Positions 18,172-26,497 of a stretch of 64,000 bases of DNA are shown here, one piece after another. The stretch covers positions 124,001 through 188,000 of the forward strand of contig NZ_VTZU01000001.1 in assembly GCF_008370685.1 (NCBI RefSeq). The letters are read 5' to 3'. Position 1 is the stretch's first letter. Each line of letters starts with the position of its first letter. The notes beneath the pieces were generated by a model. It did not search any database. It was not told the DNA's origin and worked only from the letters and a program-made list of their open reading frames with translations. A program made the position numbers and the translations under genes. Source of the DNA: Aquimarina sp. RZ0 (GTDB taxonomy: Bacteria > Bacteroidota > Bacteroidia > Flavobacteriales > Flavobacteriaceae).

Positions 18172-20022
18172 ATGAACCGTATAAAATTCAGCCTATTTCA
18201 TTTTTCTTTTTTTTTGATAATCTTTAGCTGCAAGCAGGAAAACAAACAAATCGAAGTCGCGATTTCTGAAGAAGAAGAAATACAGAAAAATTCAAAAAAG
18301 TTGAATGATTGGTTTGATATTCAATTTCAGGAAAAAATAGATAACTCTCCAATAAGACAAACATTTTTGGGGCTAAAAACAGAGGATTATGGTAAGTGGG
18401 ATGATATTTCTTCTAAAAAGAAAGCGCTTGATTTAGAGAAAGCTAAGAACCAACTTGCCTATCTAAATGATTCAGTCGATGTTGCAAAAATAGATAAGAC
18501 TACATTGCTGAGTTATAAGATTATGAAACAAGATTTGAAAGACGAAATTGCAGATTATCGGTATAGATTTTATGATTATCCCGTGAATCAGATGGACGGA
18601 ATGCAAGCTCAAATTCCTGCATTTCTGATGAATATGCATAGCATAGAAAATAAGAGCGATGCCTATGCTTATATTTCCAGACTTAAGAATATAAAAAAGT
18701 TATTCAGGCAATTGGTGGATAATCTTAAGATAAGAGAAAAAAATGGCATTATACCGCCCAAATTTGTTTTTACAAAGGTACTTAGTGATTGCCAAAATCT
18801 GATCACAGGTAAACCCTTTGATGTATCATCTAATAAAGAGAATGTCTTACTAAAAGATTTTAAAAATAAAGTTTCAAAACTGAATCTTTCGGATGAAGAA
18901 AGCAATACGTTAATTTCTAATGCAGAAATAGCTTTATTAGAAAGCGTTAAACCTGCATATACTCGTTTGATAAAAATGCTAGAAGATCAACAAAATCGTG
19001 CAACTGTTGATAATGGAGTCTGGAAATTTCCAAAAGGTGCTGCTTTTTATACAAATGCATTGAAACGTAGTACAACGACTAATATGACTGCAGAAGAAAT
19101 ACATCAGTTAGGATTAGATGAGGTGGCCAGAATTCATAAAGACATGAAAGATATAATAATAGAGGTTGAGTATGATGGTACCCTGCAAGATTTTTTTAAA
19201 TTTATGAGGGACGATGAGCAGTTTTATTATGACAATGATTCAACTGGTAGAGAAGCTTATCTCAAAAAAGCTGATAGCCTGATGGATACAATGAAATCAA
19301 AATTAGACCAGCTTTTTATTACCCAACCCAAAGTAGATATAGTTGTAAAAGCGGTAGAGACATTTAGAGAAAAAAGTGCAGGTAAGGCATTTTATCAAAG
19401 AGGGACTGAAGATGGATCGAGACCAGGGACTTACTATATAAATTTATATGATATGAAAACAATGCCTAAATATCAGATGGAAGCATTAGCATATCACGAA
19501 GGTATTCCGGGGCATCATATGCAGAGATCAATTGCACAGGAATTAGATGATATTCCCAGATTCAGAAAATTTGGAAGTTATACCTCTTATACAGAAGGTT
19601 GGGGATTGTATTCAGAATTATTACCTAAAGAAATAGGGATGTATAAAGATCCGTACTCTGATTTTGGGAGATTGGCAAAGGAATTATGGAGAGCATGCCG
19701 ATTAGTTGTAGATACGGGAATTCATGTCAAAAAATGGACAAGAGAACAAGGAATTAAATATTATGTAGACAATACTCCTAATGTAGAAAGTGATGCGATT
19801 AAGATGGTAGAACGACATATTGTAGCACCTGGCCAGGCAACGGCATACAAAATTGGGATGAATGAAATATTGAAACTAAGGAAATTAGCTAAATTAAAAT
19901 TGGGGGATGCATTTGATATTAGAGAGTTTCACGAAGTTGTACTCACGAATGGAGCAGTTCCTCTTACAATTTTAGAAGACTTAATATTCGAGTGGATAGA
20001 GAGCAAAAGTTCAAAATTATAA
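18172..20022 (+). CDS. DUF885 family lipoprotein, putative zinc peptidase
   Basis: This 616-residue protein has a lipobox IIFSC (Cys20), followed by the all-helical DUF885 fold. The zinc-binding motif HEGIPGHHMQ starts at His442, and downstream GSYTSYTEGWGLYSE supplies the further conserved Glu of this family. Members are thought to be metallocarboxypeptidase-like, but few have been studied. It lies 53 bases after the CocE-type lipoprotein, probably in one transcript. Both may process peptides taken up from the environment (inference). Confidence 0.88.
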   Translation: MNRIKFSLFHFSFFLIIFSCKQENKQIEVAISEEEEIQKNSKKLNDWFDIQFQEKIDNSPIRQTFLGLKTEDYGKWDDISSKKKALDLEKAKNQLAYLNDSVDVAKIDKTTLLSYKIMKQDLKDEIADYRYRFYDYPVNQMDGMQAQIPAFLMNMHSIENKSDAYAYISRLKNIKKLFRQLVDNLKIREKNGIIPPKFVFTKVLSDCQNLITGKPFDVSSNKENVLLKDFKNKVSKLNLSDEESNTLISNAEIALLESVKPAYTRLIKMLEDQQNRATVDNGVWKFPKGAAFYTNALKRSTTTNMTAEEIHQLGLDEVARIHKDMKDIIIEVEYDGTLQDFFKFMRDDEQFYYDNDSTGREAYLKKADSLMDTMKSKLDQLFITQPKVDIVVKAVETFREKSAGKAFYQRGTEDGSRPGTYYINLYDMKTMPKYQMEALAYHEGIPGHHMQRSIAQELDDIPRFRKFGSYTSYTEGWGLYSELLPKEIGMYKDPYSDFGRLAKELWRACRLVVDTGIHVKKWTREQGIKYYVDNTPNVESDAIKMVERHIVAPGQATAYKIGMNEILKLRKLAKLKLGDAFDIREFHEVVLTNGAVPLTILEDLIFEWIESKSSKL

Positions 20023-20063
20023 ATGATTGTATCAATCCAAAGGTTATAGATTGTAAGAAAAAA

Positions 20064-20453
20064 TGTAGTTATATTTCTACAATAAAAAATACTGCCGGAA
20101 TTACGGTATTGTCGAAATCTGCCAGTCAATTTGATAATCCAATGGATCAAATGAGGTATGGTATTCCTGACTTTAGGAGTATTTTTTAGGTTTTGGGAAC
20201 TGAAGATGAAGATACCGTTATTGAGAACTTTAAGCTGTTTCCCAATCCCGTAGAAGATCTATTGAACGTTGATGTGTTAGAAAAACAAACTATAACTGCG
20301 ACTATTTTTTCGCTAGAAGTTAAAAAAATATTGACAAAAAAAGTTTTAACTGGTAGCGACGCTATTTCTTTATCAAGACTGAGCTCGGGTTTATATATAT
20401 TAGAGTTAGAAACTGGAAATAAAAGTTACAAAACAAAAATTGTCAAGCAATAA
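20064..20453 (+). pseudogene. C-terminal remnant of a T9SS-sorted subtilisin-like (S8) serine protease
   Basis: The frame translates SKSASQFDNP followed by YGIPDFRSIF, the usual closing segment of the catalytic domain in flavobacterial S8 proteases. It then meets a TAG stop at 20187-20189 and continues in the same frame into FKLFPNPVEDLLNVDV and a complete T9SS type A sorting domain ending IVKQ. The catalytic Ser, His and Asp regions are missing; upstream is the end of the DUF885 gene. The TTG at 20193 would give an isolated 86-residue sorting domain, which is unlikely to be a gene in its own right. I read this as the tail of a deleted gene with an added nonsense change. Confidence 0.75.
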
Positions 20454-20591
20454 GTAATCTTGTATTTGCGATCAACACTAGATAGTAGCCGTTATTGATA
20501 CTTTTATTTTGTAGTATGAAACAAACAGAAATAATTTTAACAGGTAATTTTATACGAGATGGTATTAGTCTCAAAGGAGAAATAATATACC

Positions 20592-20640
20592 AGGTAAATC
20601 GTAAAATATATTTTACAATCTACCTAGTATAATTTTTTTA
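20592..20640 (+). terminator. Imperfect hairpin with T tract after the subtilase remnant
   Basis: AGGTAAATCGTAAAATA (20592-20608) and TATTTTACAATCTACCT (20609-20625) pair with about two mismatches. TAATTTTTTT follows at 20630-20639. It could be the original terminator of the lost protease gene. Confidence 0.5.
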
Positions 20641-20674
20641 AAGCTGTATGATTACGACTAGGTTAAAAAACAGC

Positions 20675-22294
20675 TTATTTTTTAAATATTTTAGAAAGAC
20701 TACTGATGCCTTTAGGAGTATAAATTTTAACAAAATACATGCCTGTATGTAATGATTCTAAATTTTTTACTTGATTATTAGTGTTACTAATTATTCCGGA
20801 TAGGATGGATCTTCCGTTCATATCAATAATTGTATAGTTTGATATTTCATTTTTATGAAGCCCTTTTACAGTAAAAAAAGTATTAAAAGGATTCGGTGTT
20901 ACTGTAGTAGATTCGCCAGCACCTGCACTATCGATTCCTTTGTTTCCAGAACCGTTATTAGCATTAGATAAACTAAAACGATCTAAATTCCATTCCCAGT
21001 TATTAGGATTAGTTCCAGCTCCTAATAGCCTAATAGTATGTTGACCTCTTGTTAAGAATACTTTATTAGAAGCATTCAAAGAAACAAAATTATCCCAACT
21101 ACCATTGTTTACTACATTGTCTTTTATAGCGGGGGCACCATCAATAAGCATCTCAACAGCAGTATTATTCATAGGTGTAGCTATGTAATAGGTTACTTCA
21201 TAATTACTATCTTGTGGAATAGAAATTGTATATTCTGCCCAATCACCAGTTTGATTAAAATTAGTGCCACCTATTCCATTGGCTGTAGTATATCGATTTA
21301 CACCTTGAAATGTCCCTCCTGTACGTCCAAATGATTCTGCTTCTATACCAATAGTGACTGTAGTAGTAGGTGGCGTTACGATAATTTCAGGTAAATCAAA
21401 CGGATGTTGAACCCCTGTTGCATTTAAACCGGTAACTCTATATAAGTTTTTACCCGCAGTTACAAAAAGAATGTCTTTGTTGATCCCACCAAAAGTACAA
21501 TTTGTAGTGTTTTCGGGAAATAAAATTGTATTAATAGGAGCTTGCTGGGATCCATCAAAAATTTGCAATGTACGCTTAGCGGTAACATAAAGTTTACCAC
21601 TAGTGTCTACAGCCATACCATCAGCTCCAGTGTTTTCTGAATTATCAGGAAGCTCACCATAGTTAATTCTGTCGCTTAGGGCTCCACTCGTCTGATCAAT
21701 AGTATATCTAAAAATATATTTGCTAAATGTATTATTTACATATAAAAAACGACCATCAGGAGAAATGATTACTCCGTTAGGTTTTCCACCTGCAAAATTA
21801 TCTTGCACATTTATGATACCAGCGCTATTTCTGTAGTATAGCCTATTTTGTGGTTGTGACGAACTTTCAAAATCAGGATCTGTAAAATAGAAACCTCCGT
21901 TTTTATCTATGCATAGATCATTGGGCCCATTAAAACGTAGTCCGTTAAATTGATCTACAAGTGTTTCTATGATAGTTCCATTTACATTCCTTCTAGTTAT
22001 TTTTCCCGAACCACCTTCGCAAACTAATAAGTTTAAATTTTCATTAAACATCAAACCATTAGGTCGATTGGTATTTGTAAATGCATCTGAAAAAGTACCA
22101 GCGCTCAAGCTGTAAGCTAGAACCTTGCTTGCTGGAATATCCGAAAAATAAATAATATCACTACCATCCCAGACTGGTCCTTCTAGAAACTCAAATTGAT
22201 CATTGCTTAATTTTTCTGGAGTTTGAGCAGCTATTTTAAATACTGTTAACCCTAACATAAGAGCTAACAAGCGTTGTTTAAAAAAAGTTTTCAT
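20675..22294 (-). CDS. Secreted SMP-30/gluconolactonase-like protein with CBM6 and T9SS sorting domain
   Basis: The 539 residues start with a signal peptide ending KIAAQ. A six-bladed SMP-30/gluconolactonase-type propeller occupies about 25-300, with LEGPVWDGSDIIYFSDI, FNGPNDLCIDKNGGFYFTDP and KPNGVIISPDGRFLYV. A CBM6-type carbohydrate-binding domain lies at about 320-450 (IEAESFGRTGG, GDWAEYTI, WEWNLDRFSL). A T9SS type A sorting domain covers about 465-539 (TVTPNPFNTFFTV, KGISSLSKIFKK). Lactonase activity on a sugar lactone is inferred; metal ligands were not assigned. The protein should be exported to the cell surface or medium. It stands alone. Confidence 0.85.
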   Translation of the reverse strand: MKTFFKQRLLALMLGLTVFKIAAQTPEKLSNDQFEFLEGPVWDGSDIIYFSDIPASKVLAYSLSAGTFSDAFTNTNRPNGLMFNENLNLLVCEGGSGKITRRNVNGTIIETLVDQFNGLRFNGPNDLCIDKNGGFYFTDPDFESSSQPQNRLYYRNSAGIINVQDNFAGGKPNGVIISPDGRFLYVNNTFSKYIFRYTIDQTSGALSDRINYGELPDNSENTGADGMAVDTSGKLYVTAKRTLQIFDGSQQAPINTILFPENTTNCTFGGINKDILFVTAGKNLYRVTGLNATGVQHPFDLPEIIVTPPTTTVTIGIEAESFGRTGGTFQGVNRYTTANGIGGTNFNQTGDWAEYTISIPQDSNYEVTYYIATPMNNTAVEMLIDGAPAIKDNVVNNGSWDNFVSLNASNKVFLTRGQHTIRLLGAGTNPNNWEWNLDRFSLSNANNGSGNKGIDSAGAGESTTVTPNPFNTFFTVKGLHKNEISNYTIIDMNGRSILSGIISNTNNQVKNLESLHTGMYFVKIYTPKGISSLSKIFKK

Positions 22295-22718
22295 TGTAGT
22301 TTGTGTTTTATTTAGTTAAAGAGTTTTGTTAGTATTTAAATATAAAGTAAATATTTATATCTAAAAAACTACAATATAACGTAAGTCTGATACAGTTATT
22401 GAGAGTACTATGAATTATATTGGTTATTAATAATTATAAGGCATGATATGTAGCTTTTATAGGTTTTATAATATATAGAATTGTTGTTGCTGATGTTGTG
22501 TATATGGTTAGTAGTTAGGTGTTTAGTTATGTGTGTTGATATAGTAGTTTCTGCTTTTGAATATTATTTTAGTAATGATAATGTCAATACGTACTTATTT
22601 TATGGTTAAACCTTGTTTTTATGTAAGAATAAGATTACAATAATGAATATTTAATATATTTTTGTGTATTTTGCGGGAATAAATAGTATTTTATCTGCTA
22701 TTTTCGAAAATAAATTGT
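22295..22718. other. Divergent intergenic region
   Basis: This 424-base AT-rich gap lies between the divergent SMP-30-like and kinase genes. It must contain both promoters; apart from the candidate at 22657-22664 I see nothing distinctive. Confidence 0.35.
22657..22664 (+). promoter_or_regulatory. Possible Bacteroidota -7 box (TATTTTTG) for the TPR kinase
   Basis: TATTTTTG fits the Bacteroidota -7 consensus TAnnTTTG and lies 55 bases before the ATG. No good -33 TTG is found at the expected distance, so this is weak. Confidence 0.25.
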
Positions 22719-24695
22719 ATGAAAAATTATTTTTTAATTTATGCCCTACTATTACTGGTGAATACCTATTGTATTTCGCAGGAAGCTACCCTGGATAACA
22801 TTTTGTCAAGAATTGAGAAACTTTCAGATTCTGTAATATTCGAAAAAGGAAAATCAAAAATTAGAGATTTGGTCGCCCAAAAAGAGTATGATACAGCGTT
22901 ATTGTATGCGAATAAATTTTTAGAGGTTTCTAAGCATATTCGTTATAATAAAGGTGTTGGACAAATGTATAATCAGCTTGGTATTATTCATAATTCAAAT
23001 AACCAGCTTATCAAATCTTTACGAAACTATAAAATGGCAGAAATTTATTATAAGAGAGCCAATTATATCAAAGGTCTTGCAATTGTTAACAATAGTAAAG
23101 CAAATATAGAGCAACAAAGAGGAAATCTTGAAAAAGGAGCAAATTATTTACTAAAAGCTACTATTTATTATGAAGAGATTAAAGATAGTATAGGATTGTC
23201 TAATATCTATAATAATCTAGGAAACATTTATGCGGGACTCAAGGATATCGAACTCGGGAAAAAATATTATCATAAGTCTATTCTTATTAAGAAAAAAAAG
23301 AAATTAAAAAACATCAGCATTATGATGAACAATCTGGCATTATTGTTTATCGACAATAAAAAAGTAGATAGTGCAAAGACCTTATTGCAGGAATCCCTTG
23401 AAATTGGAAAAAAAGAAGAAAGCACACAAAGTATTGCTCAATCATATAGTATACTGGCTAAGGCTGCACTTTGTGAAAAAGAGTATACTAAGGCAAAAAA
23501 ATACTATGATTCTGCGATGGTAGCTAGTGACAAAGCTAATTGGAAATCTCTTATTGTCAATACAAAGCAGCAATTGGGTTTGATAGCAATATATACCGAA
23601 GAATATCAAAAAGCTAATAATTTTTTAACTAGTGCTCGTCAAGAATTTGCAGGATTAGGATTGACTCCTTTATTGCTTAAAAATTATAAATTTTCTGCGA
23701 TGTTAGACTCTGCCAGAGGTGATTTTTCGAGTGCATATGTCTGGCAAAAAAGATATCAGGAATTATCTGATCAGACCACATCTGATGCTACGGCGCAAAA
23801 AATTGAAAAGACAGAAGCTCGTTACAAAGCAGAGATGGAACAGCTTAAGCTTATTGATGAACAAGAAAAGAGAGAACAACAAACTATAGAAGAATTGTTT
23901 AGATATAGAGTGCTAACCTATGTTAGTCTGGGAATCCTTTTCATTATTCTAATATTTTTAATACTCATTATTAGAACAAAAAGAGAACGGAAGAGATATA
24001 TAAAGGAGCTTAACGAATCAAACCGGGTTAAAAACAAATTATTCTCTATTATATCTCACGATCTTAAAAACGAAATACATGGATTGGAGGGTAGTCTAAA
24101 TTTAATGAAAGAAGATATTATCTCTACTGATGAGTTTAGAGAAATTGTACCCTTACTGGCAAATAAAACACAACAAACCTCAATCTTACTTAACAACTTA
24201 TTGAATTGGTCAAAGTCACAAATGAACGAATTGAATGCTAAGCCTACTAATTTTGATATTTCTGAGGTAATTTGTGATAAGTTTACATTTTTTAGAGCTA
24301 AAGCCGAGCAGAAAGACATAAAGCTTATTAATAATCTGGATACAACAATGATATTTGCCGACAAAGATATGTTTGCAATTGTCGCTCAGAATCTAATAGC
24401 AAATGCCATTAAGTTCTGCAATCCCGGGGATACAATATCGCTAATTTCTAAGGAAAAAACAGAGAGTTATGAAATCTGTTTTGAGGATACAGGTATTGGT
24501 ATTCATCCTGATCATATTGGTAAATTATTTGCTGAAGATACCTTTACAACTGACGGTACACATCACGAAACGGGAACAGGACTTGGTCTTAGAATTTGTA
24601 AAGAACTAATAGAACTCAACCAAGGTAATATTAAAGTGCGAAGTAAACCTGGAGAAGGAAGTTCTTTTTGCATATCATTGCCAAAAGCAGCTTAA
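22719..24695 (+). CDS. TPR-containing sensor histidine kinase
   Basis: This 658-residue protein has an N-terminal signal sequence (NTYCISQ) and a periplasmic tetratricopeptide-repeat region, about 60-370, with units such as AIVNNSKANIEQQRGNLEKG. A short coiled coil and one membrane helix (about 395-418) follow. The cytoplasmic kinase has a HisKA domain with phospho-His in FSIISHDLKNEIHG and a HATPase domain (NLIANAIKF, FEDTGIGI, GTGLGLRIC). This TPR-membrane-kinase layout is common in Bacteroidota. No response regulator is adjacent, so the partner and signal are unknown. Confidence 0.92.
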   Translation: MKNYFLIYALLLLVNTYCISQEATLDNILSRIEKLSDSVIFEKGKSKIRDLVAQKEYDTALLYANKFLEVSKHIRYNKGVGQMYNQLGIIHNSNNQLIKSLRNYKMAEIYYKRANYIKGLAIVNNSKANIEQQRGNLEKGANYLLKATIYYEEIKDSIGLSNIYNNLGNIYAGLKDIELGKKYYHKSILIKKKKKLKNISIMMNNLALLFIDNKKVDSAKTLLQESLEIGKKEESTQSIAQSYSILAKAALCEKEYTKAKKYYDSAMVASDKANWKSLIVNTKQQLGLIAIYTEEYQKANNFLTSARQEFAGLGLTPLLLKNYKFSAMLDSARGDFSSAYVWQKRYQELSDQTTSDATAQKIEKTEARYKAEMEQLKLIDEQEKREQQTIEELFRYRVLTYVSLGILFIILIFLILIIRTKRERKRYIKELNESNRVKNKLFSIISHDLKNEIHGLEGSLNLMKEDIISTDEFREIVPLLANKTQQTSILLNNLLNWSKSQMNELNAKPTNFDISEVICDKFTFFRAKAEQKDIKLINNLDTTMIFADKDMFAIVAQNLIANAIKFCNPGDTISLISKEKTESYEICFEDTGIGIHPDHIGKLFAEDTFTTDGTHHETGTGLGLRICKELIELNQGNIKVRSKPGEGSSFCISLPKAA

Positions 24696-25047
24696 TAATA
24701 TATTGTTTATTAAAAGATACTGTCGTTTCCGGTCTTAAAATATTCAAATAAAAAGGAGGTATATTTATTAGCTACTGCTACTTTTTATTTGCGAATTAAC
24801 ACAATTCAATGTTCAGATGATATTTTCTGCTAAAATGATTTCTTTTGATTCCATATTTCGAAATGAAATACACCAATAACACTACTATTTCTGAATTTTC
24901 TTTATCACCTGAATCAAAAATAATTCAATTCAGTTGACAGTCATATCCTGAGAACTCGTATAAAAACGATAAAGAACAAATTTTAATAGATGATTTTAAG
25001 CCAGAAATCATTTAAGAGAACGCTTTTGTTATATTATTTTAGAAAGG
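24696..25047. other. Convergent intergenic region with family 3 repeat
   Basis: This 352-base gap lies between convergent genes and includes the family 3 repeat at 24827-24944. No strong terminator hairpin and no credible peptide gene were found on either strand, which matters because a peptide exporter is encoded next door. Confidence 0.35.
24827..24944. repeat. Diverged intergenic repeat, family 3, copy 2
   Basis: This is the partner of 786-904, with shared blocks in the same order and almost the same length. See that entry for the basis. It lies between the convergent kinase and HlyD-type genes. Confidence 0.4.
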
Positions 25048-26343
25048 TTACTTGTCGAGTAAACTCCTGAATTGATAAAAGAAACGCTCGATGAGCCTGA
25101 GATCTTCGGTAATAATTTCTACACGACCTCTCATTTCTTGTTGAAACGGAATTTCTTTATTATAAGTAGTGTTTAATACTTTGGGTAACTGTACATCTAT
25201 AAGATACAGTCCATCCTTATCCGGAATCATAGAAATATAATTTACAGTTCCCTGAAGCATACCAAACTCATCATCAGGAAAATTCTCTAGCTTAATATTT
25301 GCTTTTTGCCCAATTTTTATTTTTCCAGAATTCTGAGTAGGTGCCTTAATTTTGGCAACATAAGAAGAAGCTTCTTCAATAGGGATTACAATAAAAACAA
25401 TATCTCCGGCAGTAACGTTCTCATTCTCATAACGATAATTCGAAAAAGAAACACGTCCTTTTATGTCTGATTGTAGTAAGAATTTTAGTTCCCAGTCTTT
25501 TATACTTTTTCTAAGTTGATCAAATGATTGTATCACGTTGTTACGCAGGCTTATTTCTTCTCTTTGCTGATTAAACTCAGTTCCTTTTGATGTGTTTTTT
25601 GCTGCAGCAATGTTCTCTGCTATTCGGGATAACTGAACATCATTATTTTTATAAGACTTTTTGAATTGTATGTATTCCAATTCTTTACGTTCAAACTCTT
25701 GCTGTGAGATCACCCCTTTTTCAAAAAGACCTTGTTGTCGATCAAATTCTTTTTTCTTAAACTCTAATTCGCTTTTAGCAATTCTTTTTTGTGTGCGGAG
25801 ACTTTCTTGTCTTCTATATAATTCAGTGAGAGATATCTGATTTGCTAAATTTTCATCAGAGTAAGGTCTGTATTCGTTATTTAGGGTATATTCTATATAA
25901 CTATTCTCAAAAGTTGCATAATCCGCTTGTATATCCCCCAGGGATAGCATGGGCATTTGATCAAAAGGAAAAGCGATGGATCTATTATTGATAGTAATAG
26001 TATCCATAATTCGTTTAAGGATAAAAACATCTTGATAATTTGCTGTATTTCTGAGAATAGCGAGCGGAGTTCCTTCTGGAACTGTATCGCCTTCTTTGAC
26101 CAGTATTGCCTGAATTTTTTCACTTACATTTGCCAATTCTTTTTGTAATGGAGCTTTTGTAGTAACAATAGCTTCTGCGGCGATAACATCTGGATATTTT
26201 ATAAGCCAGGAAAGAAGTAATAGCATCACTATTAATACTAATATTAATAGATTTCCCCATCGGATCATCCAGTGTGGAACTCTGGTCAGTATTTCCTGAA
26301 CCTCTTCACTTCTTAATTGTATGTCATCTAAGTTCTCTGGCAT
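25048..26343 (-). CDS. HlyD-family membrane fusion protein (exporter adaptor)
   Basis: This 431-residue protein has a short cytoplasmic N-terminus and one membrane helix (about 32-50, LVLIVMLLLLSWLIKYP). A lipoyl/barrel-sandwich half (IQAILVKEGDTVPEGTPLAIL), a long coiled-coil hairpin (about 165-265) and a second lipoyl and beta-barrel part (SDIKGRVSF, ENVTAGDIVFIVIP) follow. This is the classic adaptor of type I secretion and C39-type peptide exporters. It links the inner-membrane ABC protein to an outer-membrane channel, which is not encoded here. It lies 154 bases downstream of the C39 ABC gene on the same strand and should work with it. Confidence 0.9.
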   Translation of the reverse strand: MPENLDDIQLRSEEVQEILTRVPHWMIRWGNLLILVLIVMLLLLSWLIKYPDVIAAEAIVTTKAPLQKELANVSEKIQAILVKEGDTVPEGTPLAILRNTANYQDVFILKRIMDTITINNRSIAFPFDQMPMLSLGDIQADYATFENSYIEYTLNNEYRPYSDENLANQISLTELYRRQESLRTQKRIAKSELEFKKKEFDRQQGLFEKGVISQQEFERKELEYIQFKKSYKNNDVQLSRIAENIAAAKNTSKGTEFNQQREEISLRNNVIQSFDQLRKSIKDWELKFLLQSDIKGRVSFSNYRYENENVTAGDIVFIVIPIEEASSYVAKIKAPTQNSGKIKIGQKANIKLENFPDDEFGMLQGTVNYISMIPDKDGLYLIDVQLPKVLNTTYNKEIPFQQEMRGRVEIITEDLRLIERFFYQFRSLLDK

Positions 26344-26497
26344 ATTTTTAAACGAATTGAGAATTAAAAACTATAAATTTTTGATGATTTTCTTTTTTAA
26401 AATTGATTTTATACGCTTTAGTATATCACAAACCCATATCTGTAAGTTAGCACTATAGCTTTATTTTTAATTTTGCATATTGATATCGAATTCATAT

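Noticed and set aside
24740-24833. Open frame downstream of the TPR kinase containing AAGGAGG
   Set aside because: It has no start codon. The AAGGAGG is not followed by an ATG at a suitable distance, and the sequence then runs into the family 3 repeat.
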